From the NCBI GenBank assembly GCA_016764035.1, contig JAESSQ010000288.1, positions 1 through 7,275 on the forward strand: DNA of 7,275 bases, written 5' to 3'. Under the pieces are notes generated by a model. It ran no database searches. It saw only the letters and a program-made list of their open reading frames with translations, and was not told the DNA's origin. Both the position numbers and the translations under genes were made by a program. How positions within the stretch are numbered: position 1 is the stretch's first letter; the number at the start of each line of letters is the position of its first letter. Shown here in pieces: positions 1 to 5,471 of the stretch. The DNA is from Gammaproteobacteria bacterium (GTDB lineage Bacteria; Pseudomonadota; Gammaproteobacteria; SZUA-229).

Positions 1-1
1 A

Positions 2-265
2 TTAAATCAGTCGCTTACACCACTGAAAGAATTTATTTTACCGGGTGGTGGTTTAGCGGCTTCGCATTGTCATGTGGCGAGGGCGGTTTGTCGTAGAGCT
101 GAGAGGTCGCTTGTATCCTTAAACCGGCAACAAGCGTTAGGTAAAGATTTAATGGCCTATATAAATCGCTTGTCCGATTATTTGTTTGTTCTGGCACGAG
201 CTATCAGCAAATATGAAGGTGAGGATGAGATTTATTGGCAATCCAAAAGATTAAACAACAATTAA
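2..265 (+). CDS. PduO-type cob(I)alamin adenosyltransferase, C-terminal part (5' end outside window)
   Basis: This is the C-terminal 87 codons of an enzyme that transfers the adenosyl group of ATP to cob(I)alamin, giving coenzyme B12 in the cytoplasm. The frame is open from base 2 to the TAA at 263-265, so the gene begins upstream of the window and the GTG at 74 is an internal valine. Visible family features, in order, are the FILPGG strand-turn, an alanine/histidine helix (LAASHCHVARAVCRRAER) with the conserved Arg/Glu cluster, and the late helix YINRLSDYLFVLAR. The PduO/MMAB family is usually about 190 residues, so a little over half is missing. Family knowledge supports the function; the ATP-binding N-terminus cannot be checked. 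Copy A of an inverted repeat begins 21 bp after the stop. No frameshift is seen. Confidence 0.88.
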   Translation, partial: LNQSLTPLKEFILPGGGLAASHCHVARAVCRRAERSLVSLNRQQALGKDLMAYINRLSDYLFVLARAISKYEGEDEIYWQSKRLNNN

Positions 266-286
266 CTTGTGCTTCAGTAATTTTAC

Positions 287-356
287 TGTCATCTCGAGCA
301 ACGGGAGAGATCTTAAATGCCGCTGTATAAGATCTCTCCCGTTGGTCGAGATGACA
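287..356. repeat. Dispersed inverted repeat, copy A (29-bp arms)
   Basis: The arms at 287-315 and 328-356 are complementary at 28 of 29 positions; the only mismatch is G298 opposite G345. They enclose a 12-nt loop at 316-327. The core of each arm is GGGAGAGATCTTA or its complement, with outer ends TGTCATCTCGA / TCGAGATGACA. A related palindrome lies at 4008-4078, so this is a dispersed repeat and not a single-site hairpin. There is no T-run after the right arm, so it is not a canonical intrinsic terminator. It could still protect the 3' end of the adenosyltransferase mRNA or block read-through into mak. Its size and symmetry resemble REP/MITE-like non-autonomous elements common in proteobacterial intergenic spaces; that class assignment is inference. 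Confidence 0.9.
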
Positions 357-389
357 ATGGTATTCGTTAGTCGAGATGACAATGGTATT
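341..389. repeat. 25-bp tandem duplication at the outer end of repeat copy A
   Basis: The 24 bases at 341-364 recur at 366-389 with a single difference (G344 versus A369), giving a unit length of 25 bp. The first unit contains the outer half of the right arm of copy A (TCGAGATGACA) plus flanking AATGGTATT. The second is a loose extra copy with no left-arm partner. This looks like a local slippage duplication. The second unit creates a TATTAT hexamer at 386-391, five of six matches to a sigma-70 -10 box, 33 bp before the mak start. No good -35 is found 16-18 bp upstream, so a promoter here is only a possibility. Confidence 0.85.
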
Positions 390-424
390 ATGGCCTTCAC
401 TTTATTCTTGAATGATTTTTCATA

Positions 425-1321
425 ATGCGCATTGGCATAGACTTGGGTGGGACAAAGATTGAAGGCATTGCTCTTTCGGAATCAGGCGAAGAACTATCTC
501 GCCACCGTATCGCTACGCCGCAAGGTGATTATAAAGCTACATTGCAAACTATTGCAGAGCTAATAAAGGTAATCGAAATCGATGCCGGTGAGAAGGGCAG
601 TATCGGTATCTGTACGCCTGGCTCTATATCACCTGCTACCGGCCTTTTAAGAAATTCCAATTCCACCTGTATGAATGGCCAAGCTGTGTTTGATGATTTA
701 CAGGCGTTATTGCAGCGAGATATTCGTATTGCTAATGATGCAAATTGTTTTGTACTTTCAGAAGCAACTGACGGTGTTGCCAAAGATGATTCGGTCGTCT
801 TTGGCGTGATAATCGGTACCGGAACTGGAGCCGGCATCGTTATCGATAAAAAACTGCTGATTGGGTCTAACGCGATAGCAGGGGAGTGGGGGCATAATGC
901 CTTGCCCTGGCCTGAAGATGTAGAGTTACCTGGACCAGAATGTTATTGCGGCAAACAAGGTTGTATAGAAACCTGGTTGTCAGGTCCGGGTTTAGTGCGC
1001 GATCATGAGCTGCACAATAATGTAATTTATGATACGCAAACTCTTGAAGTCAAAGCACGTTTTGGCGACGAAGACGCAGACGAATCATTACAACGTTATG
1101 AGCATCGACTGGCAAAAAGCCTGGCGCATGTCATTAATATTTTAGACCCTGATGTCATTGTATTAGGTGGTGGTATGGGTAATATAAAAAGGTTATATAA
1201 AAACGTACCAGCCATCTGGGGAGACTACGTGTTTTCTGATATGGTTAATACAAAATTAGTTTCACCACAATATGGTGACTCGTCTGGTGTTAGAGGCGCC
1301 GCATGGTTATGGAACAATTAA
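425..1321 (+). CDS. mak: Fructokinase Mak, ROK family
   Basis: This cytoplasmic sugar kinase phosphorylates fructose (and more weakly related hexoses) with ATP, giving fructose-6-phosphate. The 298-residue product closely resembles E. coli Mak (about 302 aa) along its whole length. Visible features are the phosphate-binding DLGGTK at residues 6-11, the TPGSISP loop at 64-70, the ND pair at 104-105 whose Asp is the expected catalytic base, the glycine-rich IGTGTGAG at 130-137, and GEWGHN at 153-158. The ROK zinc site is complete (H157, C173, C175, C180 in ECYCGKQGCIE). The C-terminal signature LGGGMGN (247-253) and the end GDSSGVRGAAWLW also fit Mak. The ATG at 425 has no clear Shine-Dalgarno sequence, but it places the DLGGTK motif where the family expects it. 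The 3' end overlaps rlmG by 19 bp. Other ROK hexokinases are the only realistic alternative. Confidence 0.9.
   Translation: MRIGIDLGGTKIEGIALSESGEELSRHRIATPQGDYKATLQTIAELIKVIEIDAGEKGSIGICTPGSISPATGLLRNSNSTCMNGQAVFDDLQALLQRDIRIANDANCFVLSEATDGVAKDDSVVFGVIIGTGTGAGIVIDKKLLIGSNAIAGEWGHNALPWPEDVELPGPECYCGKQGCIETWLSGPGLVRDHELHNNVIYDTQTLEVKARFGDEDADESLQRYEHRLAKSLAHVINILDPDVIVLGGGMGNIKRLYKNVPAIWGDYVFSDMVNTKLVSPQYGDSSGVRGAAWLWNN
1292..1296 (+). promoter_or_regulatory. Shine-Dalgarno sequence of rlmG, inside mak
   Basis: AGAGG lies within the last codons of mak. It is 6 nt before the ATG at 1303 and 12 nt before an alternative in-frame ATG at 1309. The spacing favours 1303 as the rlmG start. Because this site and the start codon lie before the mak stop (1319-1321), translation of rlmG is probably coupled to that of mak. 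Confidence 0.55.
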
Positions 1322-2475
1322 ATACGTCATTAGAAACAGCATTTGGTCGTTATCAGCTGCAACGTTTTCCAATAAATAAAAAAGAAAGCTTACGAGCATG
1401 GGATGCAGCAGATGAATATGTGTTGCAGCATCTCGACGAAAATAAATTACTCACCGAGAATGTTTCGCTATTAATTGTTAACGACAGTTTTGGCGGCTTA
1501 TCTGTTTCGTTAAGCAAATATAAACCTATCGTAATGATTGATTCGTATCTTTCAGTACAGGGGATCGCATTAAATTCACAGAATAATGCAATTGATGAAG
1601 ATGACATAAAACTATGTAACAGTCTGGATAACCCTGGTGATATGGTGACGGATAAATATGATGTCGTTATCATTAAGCTGCCCAAAAGCTTGGCGATGCT
1701 GGAAGATCAGTTGTGCCGTATTCGCCCTGCGTTAAACAATGCAACAAAAATTATCGCTGCCGGTATGACAAAAAACATTCATATGTCGACCATGGCATTA
1801 TTTGAAAAAATTATTGGCACAACAAAAACATCGTTAGCACGTAAAAAATCACGGCTGATATTTAGTCAAGTAGATGAAGACTTAGCGATTTTAGAAAGTC
1901 CGTATCCAACGTCGTACACCTTGCCTTATAAATTAGATGATGTTGACCTTGAAGTAAGTAATCATGCGGCTATTTTTTCGCAGGACAAACTTGATATAGG
2001 TGCCCGATTTTTCATAGAGAATTTACCCGTTGATGAAACGTATAAAACGATTGTTGATTTGGGATGTGGTAATGGCGTGCTTGGCGTGATGGCTGCAATA
2101 AAAAATCCGACAGCGAAATTACTGTTTACGGATGAATCGTATATGGCGGTTGAATCGGCTATTAGTAATTTGGCTTCTGTGTTTGATGATACGCGCGAAG
2201 CAGAATTTTTACAGACAGATTGTTTGCAAGGCGTTGAAGACAATAGCGTGTCGTTAATATTATGTAATCCACCTTTTCATCAGAACAATGCGATTACCGA
2301 TAATGTTGCCTGGCAGATGTTCTCTGAATCAAAAGAAAAATTAGCCGTTAAAGGTGAGCTGTGGGTTGTCGCTAACAGGCATTTAGCCTACCATGCAAAG
2401 CTTAAAACGATTTTTGGTAACTGCGACGTGGTCGCAAGTAATAATAAATTTACCTTATTGAAAGCTGTTAAATAA
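1303..2475 (+). CDS. rlmG: 23S rRNA (guanine-N2)-methyltransferase RlmG
   Basis: RlmG uses S-adenosylmethionine to make N2-methylguanosine in 23S rRNA (position 1835 in E. coli numbering). The 390-residue product matches E. coli RlmG (about 378 aa) in both halves. The N-terminal half is the degenerate, non-catalytic methyltransferase-like domain of the RsmC/RlmG group, beginning with LQRFP and WDAADEYVLQHLD. The C-terminal half is a complete class I fold: SAM motif I DLGCGNG at residues 252-258, an acidic residue after strand 2 in FTDES, and catalytic motif IV NPPF at 322-325, followed by HQNNAITDNVAW. It ends in NKFTLLKAVK, as in E. coli. The chosen ATG at 1303 has an AGAGG 6 nt upstream; ATG 1309 would remove two residues. 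The gene overlaps mak and is followed 18 bp later by the EamA transporter. RsmC is less likely given the N-terminal similarity. Confidence 0.94.
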   Translation: MVMEQLNTSLETAFGRYQLQRFPINKKESLRAWDAADEYVLQHLDENKLLTENVSLLIVNDSFGGLSVSLSKYKPIVMIDSYLSVQGIALNSQNNAIDEDDIKLCNSLDNPGDMVTDKYDVVIIKLPKSLAMLEDQLCRIRPALNNATKIIAAGMTKNIHMSTMALFEKIIGTTKTSLARKKSRLIFSQVDEDLAILESPYPTSYTLPYKLDDVDLEVSNHAAIFSQDKLDIGARFFIENLPVDETYKTIVDLGCGNGVLGVMAAIKNPTAKLLFTDESYMAVESAISNLASVFDDTREAEFLQTDCLQGVEDNSVSLILCNPPFHQNNAITDNVAWQMFSESKEKLAVKGELWVVANRHLAYHAKLKTIFGNCDVVASNNKFTLLKAVK

Positions 2476-2493
2476 TCACTTAATCGCCTGGTT

Positions 2494-3354
2494 ATGCAAC
2501 ATCATAAAGAAGGATTACTGTCCGTTCATGTCGCGGTATTGATTTTTGGTTTTACCGCATTATTTTCAAAGTTATTATCACTAACGGCATTAGACATTAC
2601 TTTTTATCGTAGTGTTATTGCCTGTATGGTTATTGCGCTTTATCTTGCTTATAAAAAACAAAGCTACACACTTGATGGCCTACGAGATTATTTCATGGCA
2701 GCCATACTCGGTGTTTTATTAGCGGTACACTGGGTAACGTATTTCTACGCTATGCAAGTGTCGTCGGTGGCCATTGGCGTTATCGCGTTATATACCTATC
2801 CTGTCATAACCGTTTTTCTCGAGCCATTGTTTCACGGTGACAAGCCTCATCGTTCGGACATCATCATTTCGATAGCTGTGTTGTTTGGTATTTATTTAAT
2901 CGTGCCAGATTTTTCTCTGGATAATACAACCGCGCTAGGTATCGCCTTCGGTGTTTTTTCTGCGCTGATGATAGCATTACGCAATATAATGCAGCGACGA
3001 TACTTCTCTGCTTATTCAGCGAGTCATGCGTTGTTGTATCAGACGTTAGTCGTAGCACTGGTTTTGTTTGTTTTTCATGATGCTAATGTAATCAGTATGG
3101 AAAATAACCAGCTGTGGTTATTGCTGCTATTGGGGGTTATGTTTACGGCATTGCCACACACCTTGTTTGCTTATGGCCTGTTACATTTAAAGGCAAAAAC
3201 AGCGAGTCTGATCGCTTGTGTACAAGTTGTTTATGCAACTGTATTTGCAGCATTAATCTTGGGTGAGTGGCTGGAATTGAATGTAATTATTGGCGGCGCT
3301 ATCGTGGTTTCAGCAGCAATGTATGAGTCGTTGTCAAAGCGGCAATCCAGATAG
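2494..3354 (+). CDS. EamA-family (drug/metabolite transporter superfamily) inner-membrane permease
   Basis: This is a 286-residue integral membrane protein with about ten predicted helices, roughly at residues 9-27, 33-52, 66-86, 90-110, 120-137, 145-163, 178-195, 206-226, 232-252 and 258-277. They form two EamA repeats of five helices each, the usual layout of RhaT/YdcZ-like DMT permeases. Typical family segments are FYRSVIACMV in helix 2, ALYTYPVITVFLEPL in helix 4, and the second-repeat ending with LILGEWL before the last helix. The tail (SLSKRQSR) is basic and probably cytoplasmic. Family members export metabolites, amino acids or toxic compounds, but the substrate cannot be read from the sequence. 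The ATG at 2494 has no strong Shine-Dalgarno sequence, and the 18-bp gap after rlmG suggests the same transcript. The gene converges on the minus-strand trmH-like gene. Confidence 0.9.
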   Translation: MQHHKEGLLSVHVAVLIFGFTALFSKLLSLTALDITFYRSVIACMVIALYLAYKKQSYTLDGLRDYFMAAILGVLLAVHWVTYFYAMQVSSVAIGVIALYTYPVITVFLEPLFHGDKPHRSDIIISIAVLFGIYLIVPDFSLDNTTALGIAFGVFSALMIALRNIMQRRYFSAYSASHALLYQTLVVALVLFVFHDANVISMENNQLWLLLLLGVMFTALPHTLFAYGLLHLKAKTASLIACVQVVYATVFAALILGEWLELNVIIGGAIVVSAAMYESLSKRQSR

Positions 3355-3441
3355 AATTTAGCTGGTGTTCTTAGCGATTTTCATTAATTATTATCGCAGC
3401 ACTGAAAAGAAATGGATTGAAAGAAATGTTAGTGAAAACAT

Positions 3442-3966
3442 TTATAAATTTTGTATTATTTCATAACAGGCAATACTAGCAGCAGAGATTACGTTCATCG
3501 ATGAATTTTTGCCGTGCATTGGAATGTGTGTTGTTACATCTGATAGTGATAATAGCGTTTTGTTGATTCCGGTATTCTCCGAGCCGAGTATGAGGCAGGT
3601 TGGAGCTTTAGGTTTCAATAAGTTTTGAAATATGGCGGAGTCTATTGCAATACTTGTGGACGTAATTTCAAGTGAGATGATGAAGGTGTCTTCAGTTTTT
3701 AATTTGTTTATCAGTTGTTCTGCGTTTTCGTAGTATTCATAATCAACATATTTCTCTGTCGAACGAGAAGTCTTGTTAATCTTGGAGTTTGGTAATGTGG
3801 CCGTGTTACCACACAAATATAACTTATAAAGACCAAGTGCATCACAGAGGCGAAACAAACTGCCAACATTGAGTGGGCTGCTCATATCGTTTGCGATAAT
3901 ACTTAGATTTGACTTTTTAACTGAAGGCGAATGGTCGCGATGTACGAGTTGTTTGTTATCTGGCAT
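3442..3966 (-). CDS. SpoU/TrmH-family RNA 2'-O-methyltransferase, substrate unknown
   Basis: This is a SPOUT-class, SAM-dependent enzyme expected to methylate a ribose 2'-OH in tRNA or rRNA. With the start at ATG 3966 it has 174 residues. The three SpoU motifs are present: motif 1 NVGSLFRL (N33, R40), motif 2 LILGSENTGI with E130, and motif 3 PMHGKNSSMNVISAAS (149-164) with N158. Motifs 2 and 3 form the trefoil-knot cofactor site. The length suits a minimal TrmL-sized enzyme without an extra RNA-binding domain, but the sequence is not close to E. coli TrmL or TrmJ. The reading frame stays open to a TTG at 4044, which would add 26 residues; that stretch lies partly in repeat copy B and is not family-like. 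No Shine-Dalgarno is visible at ATG 3966. It lies downstream of the DUF4870-like gene on the same strand. Confidence 0.85.
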   Translation of the reverse strand: MPDNKQLVHRDHSPSVKKSNLSIIANDMSSPLNVGSLFRLCDALGLYKLYLCGNTATLPNSKINKTSRSTEKYVDYEYYENAEQLINKLKTEDTFIISLEITSTSIAIDSAIFQNLLKPKAPTCLILGSENTGINKTLLSLSDVTTHIPMHGKNSSMNVISAASIACYEIIQNL

Positions 3967-4007
3967 ATTGGGAAAATCGTCAATTATTATTGAATCGCCG
4001 AAGCAAC

Positions 4008-4078
4008 TGTCTTCTCGACCATAGGGAGAGATCTTGTATACCAATCCCGTAAGATTTCTCCCTGTGGTCGAAATGACA
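4008..4078. repeat. Dispersed inverted repeat, copy B (28-bp arms)
   Basis: The arms at 4008-4035 and 4051-4078 are complementary at 24 of 28 positions and flank a 15-nt loop (4036-4050). They share the outer end (TGTC...TCGA) and the core GGGAGAGATCTT with copy A at 287-356, but the loops are unrelated and copy B has more mismatches, so it looks older. It fills most of the 135-bp gap between the DUF4870-like stop and the ATG of the trmH-like gene, ending 23 bp from the former and starting 41 bp before the latter. On the minus-strand transcript it could form a stable stem that partly uncouples the two genes. It lacks a T-tract and is not a standard terminator. Confidence 0.88.
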
Positions 4079-4101
4079 GGTAAGTAAAAGTAAGAATAAC
4101 A

Positions 4102-4449
4102 TCAGGTAAGAAACCAGCTTTCGACATTGTTTACTGCCTGGTTATTCACCAGTTGTTTTAAGCCTTTGGCACAACGGATAACCAGCCAGAAAAAAGTGAA
4201 TAACAAAATGAAATAACCCACCATTATGTTAAAAGTAATAACGCCGAGTGTGATATACAAAAGCCCTATCCAGCAGGTACGAATCTGAAATCGGTAATGC
4301 GTTTGTATCCAGTCTGTTGAATCATCCCTGTTCACATAAGCCATAATCAGTGCAATTACGCCAGTGATGCCGATAATCGTGCTGACTATCAATAGTATGT
4401 ATATTACTTTGGCTATTGGTTGAGCGTTAGTTTGTGTTTCTGTGGTCAT
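4102..4449 (-). CDS. Small DUF4870/COG3671-like inner-membrane protein
   Basis: This 115-residue hydrophobic protein has no characterised function. After a polar N-terminus (TTETQTNAQP) come three hydrophobic helices, roughly residues 15-38, 59-76 and 77-94. The loop after helix 1 contains YVNRDDSTDWIQTHYRFQIRTCWIGLL, split here as YVNRDDSTDW and THYRFQIRTCWIGLL. This pattern, a charged loop followed by H-x-R-x-Q-I-R-T and a tryptophan, is typical of proteobacterial DUF4870-like proteins. The C-terminus is polar and ends in ESWFLT. The ATG at 4449 lacks a good Shine-Dalgarno sequence. It starts 30 bp after the MipA-like gene on the same strand, so the two are probably co-transcribed, with an envelope role likely but unproven. 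Family assignment is from motif memory, not a search. Confidence 0.72.
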   Translation of the reverse strand: MTTETQTNAQPIAKVIYILLIVSTIIGITGVIALIMAYVNRDDSTDWIQTHYRFQIRTCWIGLLYITLGVITFNIMVGYFILLFTFFWLVIRCAKGLKQLVNNQAVNNVESWFLT

Positions 4450-4479
4450 GTTTTTTTACTGTGCTTATGTTTTATGGGT

Positions 4480-5202
4480 TTAAAAATAATAACCTACTCC
4501 AGCAAATAATTGAATGATTTTATTGTTATCAACGAGTGGGCTATTATTAACTTCGCTGTCAAAAATGTATGATCGTGTACCGGCAAATATACCCCAGTTA
4601 CCGACAGGATAGGTTGCTATCAACTCTAATTCGGCAGCGAAGGCATTTCCGGGCTGATATGTTGGCGTGCCGTAATAATAATTAACTAGTCGTTTATCCT
4701 GGTATTGGATACCAACGGATGTTAACAAACGTATTTTGCCAAGTGTGTCGCGCCGATACAATTGTAAATCCCATTCATGACTTTCGTGTGCACCGGAGAC
4801 ATCTTGCAACAGAGCCAGGCGTGTAAAAAATCCAGCGGGCAATCGTGCACCAATCTGTGCACCTAGTTCGATTGCCTGATCCCTGTCACCCAGGCTGGCA
4901 AAGGCAGGATTGTCGTTGGCATCTCGAAACTGGTGGGTACGTAATTGTCCGACAACGGAAGCGAAAAAAGTACCATTTTTGTAGACGTTTATAGCGGCGC
5001 GATTAGCTTCGATAGAGACCGCGCCATAACCGCCAAAAATAAAGGGTGCGATACTGGTTTCACTTTCGGTTTCTTTGTAATTGAGATTACGGTTAACGAC
5101 GCCAATCCCCCATAATCCATAAGCCGGATCAGTTAAATCGTTAGCGCTGGTTAAAGACGGTAACAATAAAATAAGCAGCGCGCTCGACAAGAATATTTTC
5201 AT
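4480..5202 (-). CDS. MipA/OmpV-family outer-membrane protein
   Basis: This is a 240-residue beta-barrel protein of the MipA/OmpV family. Members include MltA-interacting MipA, a proposed scaffold for murein synthesis, and OmpV-like porins; the role of this one is unknown. Residues 1-20 form a signal peptide (basic MK, a leucine-rich core, cleavage after TSA). The mature protein starts with WGIGVV, as family members do, and carries family landmarks: GDRDQAIELGAQIG, DVSGAHESHEWDL, the tyrosine-rich VNYYYG before the substrate-facing strands, and NSPLVDNN. It ends with GVGYYF, whose terminal Phe is the expected BAM recognition signal. The length is normal (about 250 aa) and intact. It is the first gene of the minus-strand cluster, divergent from deaD. 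No promoter could be assigned with confidence; direct repeats at 5211 and 5232 lie just upstream. Confidence 0.88.
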   Translation of the reverse strand: MKIFLSSALLILLLPSLTSANDLTDPAYGLWGIGVVNRNLNYKETESETSIAPFIFGGYGAVSIEANRAAINVYKNGTFFASVVGQLRTHQFRDANDNPAFASLGDRDQAIELGAQIGARLPAGFFTRLALLQDVSGAHESHEWDLQLYRRDTLGKIRLLTSVGIQYQDKRLVNYYYGTPTYQPGNAFAAELELIATYPVGNWGIFAGTRSYIFDSEVNNSPLVDNNKIIQLFAGVGYYF

Positions 5203-5210
5203 GGCAGTAC

Positions 5211-5238
5211 CCGTAGATGTTTACGATGATACCGTAGA
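5211..5238. repeat. Paired CCGTAGA direct repeats upstream of the MipA-like gene
   Basis: CCGTAGA occurs at 5211-5217 and 5232-5238, with start-to-start spacing of 21 bp, about two helical turns. Both copies lie in the first 36 bp upstream of the MipA-like start codon, where a DNA-binding regulator or an RNA structure could act. The motif is short, so chance is a real alternative. Confidence 0.35.
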
Positions 5239-5295
5239 CCGGCAAGTATGATTTAAGTTCGAAACGTGTACTCATGGGTAGCAATACATTCAGTT

Positions 5296-5324
5296 TTGCT
5301 TATATTCTAATAAACGGTTACTAT
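5296..5324 (+). promoter_or_regulatory. Candidate sigma-70 promoter for deaD
   Basis: TTGCTT (5296-5301, three of six matches to the -35 consensus) is separated by 17 bp from TACTAT (5319-5324, four of six matches to the -10 consensus). Initiation would be expected near 5331, giving a 5' leader of about 140 nt before the deaD ATG. This is the best-spaced pair I see upstream of the structured leader, but both hexamers are weak. Confidence 0.4.
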
Positions 5325-5343
5325 GTACGGCTCGTCAGATAAA

Positions 5344-5431
5344 AGCTCAAATTCTCCAAACTGAACCACCTGTGGGTGGTGCGAAGGAGTGGTAGGGCTA
5401 AGCGGTTAACACTGTGAGTAGCACAGGTTAA
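5344..5431 (+). promoter_or_regulatory. Structured 5' leader of deaD (nested three-helix stem plus hairpin)
   Basis: By hand folding, the leader forms three nested helices: P1 5344-5348 with 5395-5399 (one G-U pair), P2 5354-5357 with 5386-5389, and P3 5365-5370 with 5375-5380, capped by a TGTG tetraloop. Two internal loops separate them, 5+5 nt and 7+5 nt. A second hairpin follows: 5406-5416 pairs with 5422-5431 (ten pairs, A5411 bulged, loop AGTAG). No T-run follows, so attenuation by intrinsic termination is unlikely. The Shine-Dalgarno-like AGGT at 5462-5465 lies 6 nt before the ATG. Long structured leaders are known for cold-shock and DEAD-box helicase mRNAs, so control of translation or stability is a reasonable inference. 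I do not recognise a known riboswitch class. Confidence 0.5.
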
Positions 5432-5471
5432 GCATGACGATTTAGTCTTCCATTTACAGTTAGGTAATTAC

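Noticed and set aside
74..265. A 63-codon gene starting at GTG 74
   Set aside because: The same frame is open from base 2 and the upstream residues (FILPGGGLAASHCH) are family-conserved, so 74 is an internal valine of the truncated adenosyltransferase.
529..837. Minus-strand open frame of 102 codons inside mak
   Set aside because: It lies wholly within a well-matched mak gene and its translation resembles no protein family; it is an antisense shadow. The minus-strand frames at 1353-1685, 1962-2243 and 2864-3058 are dismissed for the same reason.
3424..3443. Small hairpin (AAATGTT / AACATTT, 6-nt loop) between the converging genes, as a terminator
   Set aside because: The stem is only seven A/T-rich pairs, overlaps the stop codon of the trmH-like gene, and has no clean T-tract on either strand, so a terminator call is not supported.
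5358..5385. Kink-turn in the internal loop between P2 and P3 of the deaD leader
   Set aside because: GA dinucleotides are present on both strands, but an extra GC separates the lower-strand GA from the P3 helix, so the consensus tandem G-A geometry is not met.
5433..5443. Cold-box-like TGACG in the deaD leader
   Set aside because: Only the first five bases agree with the E. coli cspA cold-box as I remember it; the rest diverges, so this is likely chance.
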